A stretch of DNA of 64,000 bases from MM2 sp035460165 (GTDB lineage: Bacteria; Pseudomonadota; Gammaproteobacteria; Burkholderiales; Methylophilaceae), in assembly GCA_035460165.1 (NCBI GenBank), contig DATHWW010000015.1, forward strand, positions 1 through 64,000, in the 5' to 3' direction. Made by a program: the position numbers and the translations under genes. Of the stretch, positions 37,598 to 46,080 are shown piece after piece; position 1 is the first letter of the stretch; every line of letters starts with the position of its first letter. The notes under the pieces were generated by a model. The model made no database searches, was not told the DNA's origin, and saw only the letters and a list, made by a program, of their open reading frames with translations.

Positions 37598-38267
37598 CGA
37601 CCGAGTCCCGCAGTCCCAAGCGCTGCAACAACTCCTGCGGCGTATCGATCATGAACTCCGCACGCCACGTTTCCGGCTCGTCATGCTCATCCAGATAGCC
37701 GTAACGCGCTACCACGGTACGCATGCCAGCCGCATGACCGGCGATAATGTCGCGTTCGGCATCGCCGACATAGAGACAGGAGGCGGGAGTACAAAGCGCA
37801 AGCTCGCACGCCAGCAATAAAGTATCCGGATAGGGCTTGGGGCGCTCGGCATCGTCTCCGCTGACGATGCACGCTGCGCGCGTATCCAGCCCCAGCGCCT
37901 GCATCAGCCTGCCGGTAAAACGGCGCGGTTTGTTGGTCACCACCCCCCATTGCAAATCCATGCTTTCCAGAACGTCTAGCACTTCGTCCATGCCGTCGAA
38001 TAATATCGGAGCCTGGGTAAAGACCTCGTCATAAAGATTGAGATACTCGTCGCGCATGACAGGAAACTCGGCATCTGATGGCGTCAATCCGAAGCCTATG
38101 CCCAGCAATCCGCGCGAACCGTGGGAGGCAAACGGACGTATCGTTTCCTGCGGCAAAGGCGGCAATCCGTGACGCTCGCGCTGCATATTCAACGCGCGGC
38201 CCAGATCGGGGGCCGTATCGGCCAGCGTACCGTCGAGGTCGAGCAGTATGGTTTTGATATTGGTCAT
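37590..38267 (-). CDS. gph: Phosphoglycolate phosphatase (HAD family)
   Basis: A 225-residue haloacid-dehalogenase hydrolase. Motif I is LLDLDGTLADTAPDL, motif II is GVVTNKP, and motif III/IV residues are GDDAERPKPYPD and YVGDAERDI. It removes phosphate from 2-phosphoglycolate, the product of RubisCO oxygenation and DNA repair, which fits a Calvin-cycle organism. The frame extends to 38387, but ATG 38267 begins directly before motif I and overlaps the ubiG stop by 4 bp. The pair gph-ubiG is common in proteobacteria. Confidence 0.93.
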   Translation of the reverse strand: MTNIKTILLDLDGTLADTAPDLGRALNMQRERHGLPPLPQETIRPFASHGSRGLLGIGFGLTPSDAEFPVMRDEYLNLYDEVFTQAPILFDGMDEVLDVLESMDLQWGVVTNKPRRFTGRLMQALGLDTRAACIVSGDDAERPKPYPDTLLLACELALCTPASCLYVGDAERDIIAGHAAGMRTVVARYGYLDEHDEPETWRAEFMIDTPQELLQRLGLRDSVVI

Positions 38268-38983
38268 TTCGTAGCGTGCAGAATGTAATTGACCGAGACA
38301 TCGCGATCGAGCCAATAGCGCTTGCTCAACGGGTTGTAGCTCATTCCCATCATGCCTGCCACGTCCAGGCCAGCTTGGCGGCACCATGCGGACAGCTCGG
38401 AGGGCTTGATGAACTTGCGGTAGTCGTGCGTGCCCTTGGGCAGCATGTTCAATACATACTCCGCACCGATCACTGCCAGCAGATAGGATTTCGGATTACG
38501 GTTGAGAGTGGAGAAAAACACTTGCCCGCCCGGCTTCACCAATCTGGCGCAGGCCCCTACAACGGCTGCGGGGTCGGGCACATGCTCCAGCATTTCCATA
38601 CATGTGACGACGTCAAAGCTCTCCGGACGCTCTTCTGCCAACTCCTCAACGGAGACCAGTCGATAGTCGACGGCAACACCGCTTTCCAGCCGGTGCAGCT
38701 GCGCTACCTTGAGCGCTTTATCCCCCAAGTCGATACCCGTCACTTGCGCGCCGCGCACGGCCATAGACTCGGAAAGAATACCTCCACCGCAACCGACGTC
38801 CAGCACCACCTTCCCGCTCAAAGCGGCAATACGATCGATGTAATCCAGTCGCAGCGGGTTAATCTCATGTAGTGGTTTGAATTCGCTTGCGGGATCCCAC
38901 CAGCGATGCGCCAGCGATGCGAATTTCTGCAATTCCGCCGGATCGACGTTTACTGATGGAACGGTTTCAGTCTGCCCTGCCAT
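38264..38983 (-). CDS. ubiG: Ubiquinone biosynthesis O-methyltransferase
   Basis: A 239-residue SAM-dependent methyltransferase acting twice in ubiquinone synthesis. Family markers are FASLAHRWWDPASEFKPLHEINPLRLDYI, the SAM motif VLDVGCGGGILSESMA, and the HDYRKFIKPSELSAWC region near the C-terminus. It overlaps gph by 4 bp and the upstream deaminase gene by 34 bp, suggesting a coupled three-gene unit. Confidence 0.96.
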   Translation of the reverse strand: MAGQTETVPSVNVDPAELQKFASLAHRWWDPASEFKPLHEINPLRLDYIDRIAALSGKVVLDVGCGGGILSESMAVRGAQVTGIDLGDKALKVAQLHRLESGVAVDYRLVSVEELAEERPESFDVVTCMEMLEHVPDPAAVVGACARLVKPGGQVFFSTLNRNPKSYLLAVIGAEYVLNMLPKGTHDYRKFIKPSELSAWCRQAGLDVAGMMGMSYNPLSKRYWLDRDVSVNYILHATK

Positions 38984-40287
38984 AGTGTTGCTATCTCCTT
39001 GAGCTCAACCGGATCGATATGTGCATGGATACCGCGCTCGTAACATAGTTCACCGGCCACCCATGTGTGGCTGACATGCTCTCGACCGGCAACGTAAACC
39101 AGATGCGAGATAGGATCGTAACAAGGCTGCATTTCAATCGCCGAGAAGTCCACGGCTATCATGTCCGCCAGCTTTCCATGCTCCAGCGAGCCGATATTAT
39201 CGTCCATACCCAGCGCTCGCGCACCATTGATCGTCGCCATTTCCAGTACTTGCATGGCCGGAAGCACTTCCGCATCGCCTTTAGCCTTTGCAAGCAGCGC
39301 CGCCAGACGCATCTCGGCGAACATATCCAGCCGATTGTTGCTTGCCGCACCGTCCGAACCCAAAGCCACGTTGATACCTGCCGCCAGCATCTCGGCAACC
39401 GGCGCCACCCCGCTGCCCAACTTGAGGTTAGAGCCTGGACAGTGCGCCACATGCGCGCCTTGCAGCGCAAAAGTCTCGATTTCGATGGGCGTCATGTGCA
39501 CGCAATGTGCTGCCAGCACATTGGGGCCCATCAAACCGAGCTCAGTCAGGCGCTGCATGGGACGCATGCCATATTGCGCTTCGCCCTGTTCGATTTCGTG
39601 ATGCGTCTCATGCAAATGCAGGTGAATGTTCGCGCCCAACTGGTCTGCATAGGTCAGCACCTTGCTAAAAACCCGGTCATGGACGGTATAAGGCGCATGC
39701 GGCGCCAAACATGTGGTGATGCGGGAATGCCCACGCAAAGCATCGTGTGCGGCAAACCCCTTATTCAGGTAATCGTCCGCATCCGCCGCATAGGGCGACG
39801 GAAAATCCAGCACCACCAAACCGAGTGAGGCGCGTATGCCGGAGAGGTTGACCGCGTCGGCCGCAGCTGCCGGGAAAAAATACATGTCGTTAAAAGTCGT
39901 CACGCCGCCTTTAAGCATTTCGGCACATGCCAGCAACGTTCCATCCCGTACAAAACGTTCGGAAAGCACCTGTCCCTCCGCCGGCCAGATATGGTCGTTC
40001 AACCAGGTCATCAGCGGTCGGTCGTCGGCCAGCCCCCGCATCAACGTCATCGCGGCATGGGTATGGGCATTGATCAATCCCGGCAGCAAGGCATGCTCCG
40101 GCAGATTGATCGTCTCTTTCGCGTCGTATTGCTGCCGCGCTTCGCTTATCGGCAAGATCGCTTCGATACGTCCGTCGTGGACAATAACGGCAGCATGTTC
40201 CATAACCAAGCCGCCAGGGCGCACTGGAATCACCCATCGCGCCTCGATGACCAGGTCGGGATTGGAATTGAATGTATGGGATTCCAT
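38950..40287 (-). CDS. mtaD: 5'-methylthioadenosine / S-adenosylhomocysteine deaminase-like amidohydrolase
   Basis: A 445-residue metal-dependent amidohydrolase of the TRZ/ATZ family. Metal ligands sit in GLINAHTHAAMTLMRGLADD, HLHLHETHHEIEQG, AAHCVHM and LGSDGAASNN. The family deaminates MTA, SAH or related adenosine compounds, but substrate cannot be read from sequence. Its position upstream of and overlapping ubiG, a methyltransferase that makes SAH, favours SAH recycling. Length is normal for MtaD. Confidence 0.82.
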   Translation of the reverse strand: MESHTFNSNPDLVIEARWVIPVRPGGLVMEHAAVIVHDGRIEAILPISEARQQYDAKETINLPEHALLPGLINAHTHAAMTLMRGLADDRPLMTWLNDHIWPAEGQVLSERFVRDGTLLACAEMLKGGVTTFNDMYFFPAAAADAVNLSGIRASLGLVVLDFPSPYAADADDYLNKGFAAHDALRGHSRITTCLAPHAPYTVHDRVFSKVLTYADQLGANIHLHLHETHHEIEQGEAQYGMRPMQRLTELGLMGPNVLAAHCVHMTPIEIETFALQGAHVAHCPGSNLKLGSGVAPVAEMLAAGINVALGSDGAASNNRLDMFAEMRLAALLAKAKGDAEVLPAMQVLEMATINGARALGMDDNIGSLEHGKLADMIAVDFSAIEMQPCYDPISHLVYVAGREHVSHTWVAGELCYERGIHAHIDPVELKEIATLWQGRLKPFHQ

Positions 40288-40302
40288 GATTTCAGTACTC
40301 GT

Positions 40303-40330
40303 AAAAAAGCCCCGACGAGCGGGGCTTTTA
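40303..40330 (-). terminator. Intrinsic terminator downstream of the OmpA gene
   Basis: AAAAGCCCCG and CGGGGCTTTT form a 10-bp stem with a loop of a few bases, flanked by A and T runs. On the - strand it ends the OmpA-family transcript before mtaD. Confidence 0.88.
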
Positions 40331-40348
40331 GTTGTTCAGGTCAGATAA

Positions 40349-41458
40349 TTACTTTTCGATCTGGCGCTGAGCTTCCACTTCGACGACCACGCGGCGGTTC
40401 GGTTGCAGGCAATCGATTGCCTTCTTGCCGTACACGCCCTTGCAATCTGCAACCGGTTCCTTCTCGCCCTTGCCGACGGCATGCAGACGGGATTCCTCGA
40501 TGCCTTGGCTCATCAGGTACTTCTTGACCTGGTTGGCACGGCGTTCAGAAAGTTTCTGATTGTAGCTATCGGTACCAATGCGGTCAGTATGGCCGGTGAT
40601 CAGGACCAGCTCGACTTCCGGATGCGCCTTCATCTTTTCGGTAATTTCAGTATCCAGGATGCGCTTGCCTTCGTTAGTCAGCGTTGCCTTGTCGAAGTCG
40701 AACAGCACTTCAGCAGCGAGCGTGATCTTCTCGATTGCCGGCTTGTCCGGACCGACTTCCTGAACCGGTTCCGCTTCCTGCACTACCGGCGCCGCTTCTT
40801 CAGCAGGAGCTGGTTCGGCCATCGGAGCTGGTGCCGGTTCCACTACCGGTTCAGCAGCGGCCATTTTCTTGGGTGCGCCGAACTTGAACAGAACGCCAAA
40901 ATTCAGGTAAGTATTACCCACAGTCTTGTCGTCGCTGAACAGCGTGTCGGTTTCATCCTTGGCACGGCTCCATACATGACGGATATCCGCTTGCAAGCCA
41001 ACAACTTCGTTGAAGTGATATTGGAAACCGGCACCGACGTTGGCCATCCAGGAAGTCTTGCTGTCGCCGACATTACCCGGATCGTAGTCGATGTTATTAC
41101 GCGCCACACCAAGACCAGCCAGCAGGAAAGGACGGAAGCTGTCGCGGCTCAGCATATACAGGGCATCGACACCGAAAAGCGTCTGCTTGTAACGGCCGCT
41201 GGTGAATGCGTCATCGTCTTCGTCCGGACGCGCATAGCTGCCGCCAACCTGCACATCCCAGTGTTCGCTAAGTTCTTTACCGACTCGGAAGGAGTAGGCA
41301 GCGCTGTCATCATCCGCGCGGAGATCGCTGTCGGTATGCACCAGACCAATGCCGGGCATGACGTACCAGGAACCACTATAAGCTTCCTCGGCAGCCACAG
41401 AGCCTGCGGCGAAGGTAAAGACACTGGCTAAGGCAAGATTGATTAGTTTGGTTTTCAT
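40349..41458 (-). CDS. ompA: OmpA-family outer-membrane protein
   Basis: A 369-residue protein. A signal peptide (to about residue 23, GSVAA) is followed by an eight-stranded OmpA-like barrel (about 28-195; YSGSWYVMPGIGLVHTDSDL, FGVDALYMLS, FLLAGLGVARNNI, TYLNFGVLFKFG). A Pro/Ala/Glu-rich linker (about 200-240) leads to an OmpA C-terminal peptidoglycan-binding domain with VLFDFDKATLTNEG, ITGHTDRIGTDSYNQKLSERRA and NRRVVVEV. It tethers the outer membrane to the cell wall. It is monocistronic, with a terminator downstream and a hairpin upstream. Confidence 0.93.
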   Translation of the reverse strand: MKTKLINLALASVFTFAAGSVAAEEAYSGSWYVMPGIGLVHTDSDLRADDDSAAYSFRVGKELSEHWDVQVGGSYARPDEDDDAFTSGRYKQTLFGVDALYMLSRDSFRPFLLAGLGVARNNIDYDPGNVGDSKTSWMANVGAGFQYHFNEVVGLQADIRHVWSRAKDETDTLFSDDKTVGNTYLNFGVLFKFGAPKKMAAAEPVVEPAPAPMAEPAPAEEAAPVVQEAEPVQEVGPDKPAIEKITLAAEVLFDFDKATLTNEGKRILDTEITEKMKAHPEVELVLITGHTDRIGTDSYNQKLSERRANQVKKYLMSQGIEESRLHAVGKGEKEPVADCKGVYGKKAIDCLQPNRRVVVEVEAQRQIEK

Positions 41459-41498
41459 TGGCGGGGTCCTTTTTTCTTAATAAACTTAGATGAAATAT

Positions 41499-41530
41499 AC
41501 CGGTCGGATTGCGCATGTGCAACGACCGGT
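41499..41530 (-). terminator. Hairpin between mfnB and ompA
   Basis: ACCGGTCG (41499-41506) and CGACCGGT (41523-41530) form perfect 8-bp arms, with an inner TTGC/GCAA extension. It lies just after the mfnB stop. There is no strong U-run on the - strand (TATATTTC), so it may be a weak terminator of the long hfq-to-mfnB transcript. Confidence 0.5.
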
Positions 41531-41536
41531 TTCCTT

Positions 41537-42241
41537 TCAGGCCAACTCTTTCGATATGCTGTTGCAAGAATACAACACATTCCTCAAACACGACAGACGC
41601 TGAGGATCCAAAGCGGCCTTGCGTTCGGACTCATGGCAAAGCGCACCCCTGAAGCCAAGATAGTCTGCATCGAATTGCATTAATGTCTCGACATCGGAAA
41701 CAGAAAGCGAACCAGCCAGACCAACAAGCAGATTTTGCGCATGACCGTGCTGCACAAATGATTGTAGTTGTGCGTCGTTCAGGTGGTCACGCAATCGTTT
41801 ACCGTTCTTGATAGCGGTATCTAGCATGACGCCGTGTATGCCAGCATGCCCCAAGTCTGGTATCAAGCCAAAATCAGGCTGATTGTCCGCGAACAGGACG
41901 GCCACGATGCGGATGCCTTGCCGCGTCAGTGGCTGCATGACCCGAATGCATTCCATATGTCCTTCGTGTCCGAAAAAACCAATCTTGACGATATCGACGC
42001 CTGCTGCCGCCGTTTCACGTACGGCCTTCGCCATCAACTCAGGCTGCATCGGCAAATCACCGATCGTGGCGCTGACCGGCTTACGGTGTTCGACAACTCG
42101 CACGATGTCACGGATCACATCCAGTGGCAAAGCGCCCAAGGCCCCTTCCGATGGATTTTTCAGGTCGATGATATCTGCGCCACCGTCCAGGGCTATTACC
42201 GCTTCCTCGACGTTCGTAACGCTTGCCAGCATCCGGCTCAT
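41537..42241 (-). CDS. mfnB: (5-formylfuran-3-yl)methyl phosphate synthase (MfnB family)
   Basis: A 234-residue TIM-barrel enzyme formerly called UPF0264/DUF556. Key segments are MLASVTNVEEAVIALDGGADIIDLKNPSEGALGAL with the catalytic Lys, ATIGDLP, DIVKIGFFG and VGLAGSLS near the phosphate-binding end. In methanogens MfnB condenses two glyceraldehyde-3-phosphates to the furan precursor of methanofuran. Methylotrophic bacteria carry it for their methanofuran-like cofactor beside H4MPT genes. It overlaps the DUF447 gene by 4 bp. Assignment to this family is firm; the final cofactor in this host is inferred. Confidence 0.88.
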   Translation of the reverse strand: MSRMLASVTNVEEAVIALDGGADIIDLKNPSEGALGALPLDVIRDIVRVVEHRKPVSATIGDLPMQPELMAKAVRETAAAGVDIVKIGFFGHEGHMECIRVMQPLTRQGIRIVAVLFADNQPDFGLIPDLGHAGIHGVMLDTAIKNGKRLRDHLNDAQLQSFVQHGHAQNLLVGLAGSLSVSDVETLMQFDADYLGFRGALCHESERKAALDPQRLSCLRNVLYSCNSISKELA

Positions 42242-42813
42242 GCCTGGTTTTCCCCACGTTGTTCGGCGTTATAGTTCTCAATGCGCTCGAGGAGCCAGTC
42301 CCATGCTTGCTTTTCCCTGTCTCCTGCCGTTTTATCAATCGCTATGGTCAGGTAGGCGATTTCAGCCGCAATTTTTTCCGGCGGCAGCATATGCAGACGG
42401 CTGACCAGCACGGCTGCTTCCAGAACGGCTGCTTGGGCGCGGTTGAATCCGCGAAAAGCACTGTGTATGGCTTCATGCGCCACACGGAATGACAGTTCAG
42501 GCCTCACGACGTCTTCCTTGACATCGACGAGTTCCAGCTCCCGATGCGCAAGTGCCGCATCCAGCACGTAACCCTCAATTTTTTCCGCCTGCCTAACCGG
42601 CCAGTCGCGCCGGCCGGTCAATGCTCCGGCGAAAACCCGTACGTCATCTGTCAGGTTCACGACGGCTCGCTCGGTACGCAGGAGATTATCCAGGCTAGTC
42701 GAAGGCCGGAATGGTGCAATGACGATCATTCCGTCGCGCTCGCGGATGCCAAACGGTGCGATATGCGCGCTGCCGTCGGCATTCACTGTAGTAATGACGG
42801 TTTCGTAAATCAT
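42238..42813 (-). CDS. DUF447 family protein, H4MPT-associated
   Basis: A 191-residue protein with a split-barrel flavin-binding-like N-terminal half (MIYETVITTVNADGSAHIAPFGIRE, IAPFRPSTSLDNL, AVVNLTDDV) and a helical C-terminal half. DUF447 proteins are shared by methanogens and H4MPT-using methylotrophs and are thought to act in C1-cofactor synthesis; the exact reaction is unknown to me. It overlaps both neighbours by 4 bp, so it is translated with mfnB and the dihydropteroate-synthase-like gene. Confidence 0.82.
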   Translation of the reverse strand: MIYETVITTVNADGSAHIAPFGIRERDGMIVIAPFRPSTSLDNLLRTERAVVNLTDDVRVFAGALTGRRDWPVRQAEKIEGYVLDAALAHRELELVDVKEDVVRPELSFRVAHEAIHSAFRGFNRAQAAVLEAAVLVSRLHMLPPEKIAAEIAYLTIAIDKTAGDREKQAWDWLLERIENYNAEQRGENQA

Positions 42814-44213
42814 GTACTACCTTTCTTGGAGCGCTTTTCCTTGAGGGAGGCTTCGCGGTGCTCCACTCGGCCGCGTGCGTCCTTTTTGGTCACATTGCAG
42901 CCCCATTGCAACTCTTCGTCCTGGCTGTAGCGTTTTTTTAATTGCCAGGCGATTTGCGCACGCGCAAGTTCGACGCCGAGATAAAACGCATGCGAAGCAT
43001 CGTCATCGACCTTGAGATGCGGATATAAACGGAAAGGATCGATGTCGCGGAACAAGCCGTCCCGATTGTAGATACTGATGCCCTCTTCGCTCACCTGGAT
43101 GCGGAAGCTGGGGTCCTTGATCTGGGCGGCAATGTCGGCAATCTCTTCTTCGGTATACGAAAACGGCCGCCGGTCATGCAAGCCCAAAAGACCATCCGAA
43201 TAGTCGCGCGGCAACCGTCTGTCCTCATGCGCGGCATGCATCATACGCCGCGCGATATCGGCTTCCGCAACAGCACTGGCGGCATGCGGACTGACAGAAG
43301 TGGTCAATACTGCGTTTATTTTGAGCTCGGCGATGATGCCGAACAGCATGGCATTAATGCCGGTAGTATCGGCATCGGTCAGCTCGGTCAGGTTGCCCAC
43401 GCCCATCATCACAGAAATATCCGGGTATCGCTTGCGCAAACGATGATAACGGACGATGGAGTCGGACAAACCGAAGGGGATCGGATCAAGAATCGGATCG
43501 GCGATAAATGGCTTGCCCTTGGCGAGCATGGCGTCGATGGCGCGATATAACGAGGGCAGGCTGCCGGACCTGGCTGGGATCAGCACAGGCGTAGCCGCTA
43601 CTTCATCAGCGATCCTTAACGTCTTCTCGGTGAGACTGAGCAAGTAATCGGCACCGGCTTTATCGGCACGCAGCAAGTCATCCGGCAGCAACGAATCGAC
43701 GCTGACCAGATGACCAGCCTCCTTGAGCGCGACTACGGCATCCTCAAGGTGCGGAAAAGGGGTATTGGGGAGACAGCCGAGGTCTATAACGTTAGCGCCC
43801 TGTCCGCGGTAATGTTCGGCCTTGGCGAGTATGCCTTCGACGGTCAATTGCGGCGCCTCGACGATTTCGGCAAAGATGCTGACATCGTATTTCGAGAGAT
43901 CGGGAGCCTTGCCACCGCGTCCGAAAAATTGCGGCAGATCCTTGAGGTCTTCTGGCCCGCGCTCTACAGGCACACCATATTTCTCACTCAAGGAGCCGAG
44001 ATCGCCGCGGCACAGGCCGGGCACGACAATGCGATCGGCCCCGCGGGCATCGGCAAGCCGACGCGCGATAAACTCGGGAGTCATCAGCGCAGCCACGGAA
44101 ATGCCCAACTGCGCTACCTGATATTCGAACGGCGCCGGCTGCATTTCGGCCAGCACCTTGTGCAGGCTTTTCTCGGCCAGCTTGCCAGTCAGGAAGAGGA
44201 GATTTTCAGCCAT
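42810..44213 (-). CDS. Dihydropteroate synthase-like protein (H4MPT biosynthesis)
   Basis: A 467-residue protein of the archaeal/methylotroph dihydropteroate-synthase-related family (TIGR00284-like). An N-terminal domain (about 1-130: LLFLTGKLAEKSL, IVVPGLCRGDL) precedes a TIM-barrel pterin-binding domain (GANVIDLGCLPNTPFPHLEDAV, VSVDSLLPDDLLRADKAGADYLLSL, FIADPILDPIPFG, MMGVGNLTELT). A C-terminal region of about 120 residues follows. It probably acts in assembling the pterin-arylamine core of H4MPT. It overlaps dmrB by 25 bp. Confidence 0.84.
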   Translation of the reverse strand: MAENLLFLTGKLAEKSLHKVLAEMQPAPFEYQVAQLGISVAALMTPEFIARRLADARGADRIVVPGLCRGDLGSLSEKYGVPVERGPEDLKDLPQFFGRGGKAPDLSKYDVSIFAEIVEAPQLTVEGILAKAEHYRGQGANVIDLGCLPNTPFPHLEDAVVALKEAGHLVSVDSLLPDDLLRADKAGADYLLSLTEKTLRIADEVAATPVLIPARSGSLPSLYRAIDAMLAKGKPFIADPILDPIPFGLSDSIVRYHRLRKRYPDISVMMGVGNLTELTDADTTGINAMLFGIIAELKINAVLTTSVSPHAASAVAEADIARRMMHAAHEDRRLPRDYSDGLLGLHDRRPFSYTEEEIADIAAQIKDPSFRIQVSEEGISIYNRDGLFRDIDPFRLYPHLKVDDDASHAFYLGVELARAQIAWQLKKRYSQDEELQWGCNVTKKDARGRVEHREASLKEKRSKKGST

Positions 44214-44740
44214 TCCACACGTTTCTGGATGGCAGATTCGAGTTCCGCCATGTCGGCGACAACCGTGGTTTCCTCGAATGTTTTCAGTTTCTGCATGTTT
44301 TCGAGGTCAATACGGCGGGGGTAAACCTTAACCATATGTTCGCGCGGTGCTTCGGACTCAAGCTCCGGCTCGGTATCGCACGCAAACACGATGCTGGGAA
44401 CGCGGCATTTTCCGGCCTGGGCAAAGATATTGGTCACCAGGTTATCGGAAATACCGCACACCATTTTAGCTACCGTATTGGAACTGGTCGGCGCGATCAC
44501 CACAGTGTGATAAACGCCATGATAAAACAGCTCGACCGGCACGGAACTCGCTGTCTTATCTTGAAAAACACGCCCGACGCTGTGCTGATATCCATATTGC
44601 TGCAGGATTTCCGCAGCGGCCTTGCTCAAGAACAGATCGACATCTTCAAGACGGCTGATGATATCGATGCACTCCTTCAGGTAGTGCCCGGATCCAGTGA
44701 GCGCCCACGCCAAGCGTTTTTTTTCGTCTTTAACCGACAC
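44189..44740 (-). CDS. dmrB: Dihydromethanopterin reductase, DmrB-type flavoprotein
   Basis: A 183-residue flavoprotein of the archaeal AfpA/DmrB group, which reduces dihydromethanopterin to H4MPT using FMN. Family markers are WALTGSGHYLKE, FYHGVYHTVVIAPTSSNTVA, KMVCGISDNLVTNIFAQAGK and VPSIVFACDTEPE. Burkholderia DmrB is a characterised bacterial member. The start is GTG 44740, with GGAG 7 bases upstream inside the end of purA. It heads the four-gene H4MPT set and sits 2 bases from the purA stop. Confidence 0.86.
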   Translation of the reverse strand: MSVKDEKKRLAWALTGSGHYLKECIDIISRLEDVDLFLSKAAAEILQQYGYQHSVGRVFQDKTASSVPVELFYHGVYHTVVIAPTSSNTVAKMVCGISDNLVTNIFAQAGKCRVPSIVFACDTEPELESEAPREHMVKVYPRRIDLENMQKLKTFEETTVVADMAELESAIQKRVEWLKISSS

Positions 44741-44742
44741 GC

Positions 44743-46056
44743 CTACACTCCGAATGGATGACGCAACACGATGGTCTCATCGCGGTCCGGCCCGGTGGAA
44801 ATGATGTCGATGGGTACGCCGCAAACCTCTTCCATGCGTTTGAGGTAGTTCTTGGCGGCAACTGGCAGATCCTCGTAGCGCTTGATGCCGACCGTGCTTT
44901 CGCTCCAGCCGGGCATTTCTTCGTAAATCGGTTCGCAATGATCGAGCGCTTCCGCGCCAACCGGGAAGATATCGTGCGTCGCATCGCCAATGCGATAACC
45001 GACACCGATCTGCACCGTTTCCATGCCATCCATCACATCCAGCTTGGTAATGCATAGGCCGGAAACGCCATTGACCTGAATGGAACGCTTTAATGCCGCT
45101 GCATCGAACCAGCCGCAACGGCGAGCGCGCCCGGTGGTCGAGCCGAACTCGTGACCGCGCGTCGCCAATTGCTTGCCGATCGGATCGAGCTTGTCTACCG
45201 CATCGTACAACTCGGTCGGGAACGGACCGGAACCGACGCGCGTGGTGTACGCCTTGGTAATACCAAGAACGTAGCTCAACATTTGCGGAGCCACGCCGCT
45301 GCCGGTCGAGGCACCGCCAGCGATGGTATTGGAGGAAGTCACATACGGATAAGTGCCGTGATCGACGTCCAGCAGCGCCCCTTGCGCACCTTCGAACAGC
45401 AGGCGCTGGCCTTGCTGGTTGGCGAGGTAAAGCATGTTGGACACATCCGCCACCATGGGCTTGATCTGCTCGGCCAGCGCCAAGGCGTCGTCCAGCGTAC
45501 GCTGGAAATCAACGGTTTCGGCGTGGAAATAATTCTTGAGAACGAAATTGTGATAATCCAGCACTTCGCCCAGTTTCGCAGCGAATCGCTCGCGATAGAA
45601 CATGTCTTGCAGGCGGATTGCGCGACGCGCGACCTTATCTTCGTAAGCCGGGCCGATGCCGCGACCGGTGGTGCCGATCTTGGCGGTGCCCTTGGCAGCT
45701 TCCCGTGCCTGGTCGAGCGCAACGTGATACGGCAGAATCAGAGGACATGCCTCGCTGATCTTGAGGCGCGAACGCACATTGACGCCCGCCTCCTCCAGCA
45801 TGCGCAACTCAGTCAGTAGCGCTTGCGGCGACAGCACCACGCCATTACCGATATAGCACTGCACTTCCTCACGCAAAATGCCTGACGGAATCAGGTGCAA
45901 TACCGTTTTCTTGTTACCGATGACCAGCGTATGGCCGGCATTGTGACCACCTTGGAAGCGCACAACGCCTTGGGCATGATCGGTGAGCCAGTCCACGATC
46001 TTGCCCTTGCCTTCATCTCCCCACTGCGTGCCGATCACGACGACGTTCTTGTTCAT
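44743..46056 (-). CDS. purA: Adenylosuccinate synthetase
   Basis: A 437-residue GTP-dependent enzyme making adenylosuccinate from IMP and aspartate. It has the N-terminal GTQWGDEGKGKIVDWLTD, GGHNAGHT, TGRGIGPAYEDKVARRAIRL, LFEGAQGALLDVDHGTYPYVTSSN and GRARRCGWFD. ATG 46056 (preceded by AGGG at 5 bases) is chosen over an upstream in-frame codon at 46077. It follows hisZ by 24 bases in the long - strand operon and leads directly into dmrB. Confidence 0.97.
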   Translation of the reverse strand: MNKNVVVIGTQWGDEGKGKIVDWLTDHAQGVVRFQGGHNAGHTLVIGNKKTVLHLIPSGILREEVQCYIGNGVVLSPQALLTELRMLEEAGVNVRSRLKISEACPLILPYHVALDQAREAAKGTAKIGTTGRGIGPAYEDKVARRAIRLQDMFYRERFAAKLGEVLDYHNFVLKNYFHAETVDFQRTLDDALALAEQIKPMVADVSNMLYLANQQGQRLLFEGAQGALLDVDHGTYPYVTSSNTIAGGASTGSGVAPQMLSYVLGITKAYTTRVGSGPFPTELYDAVDKLDPIGKQLATRGHEFGSTTGRARRCGWFDAAALKRSIQVNGVSGLCITKLDVMDGMETVQIGVGYRIGDATHDIFPVGAEALDHCEPIYEEMPGWSESTVGIKRYEDLPVAAKNYLKRMEEVCGVPIDIISTGPDRDETIVLRHPFGV

Positions 46057-46080
46057 GTTTACCCTGTATCTATTCAAACT

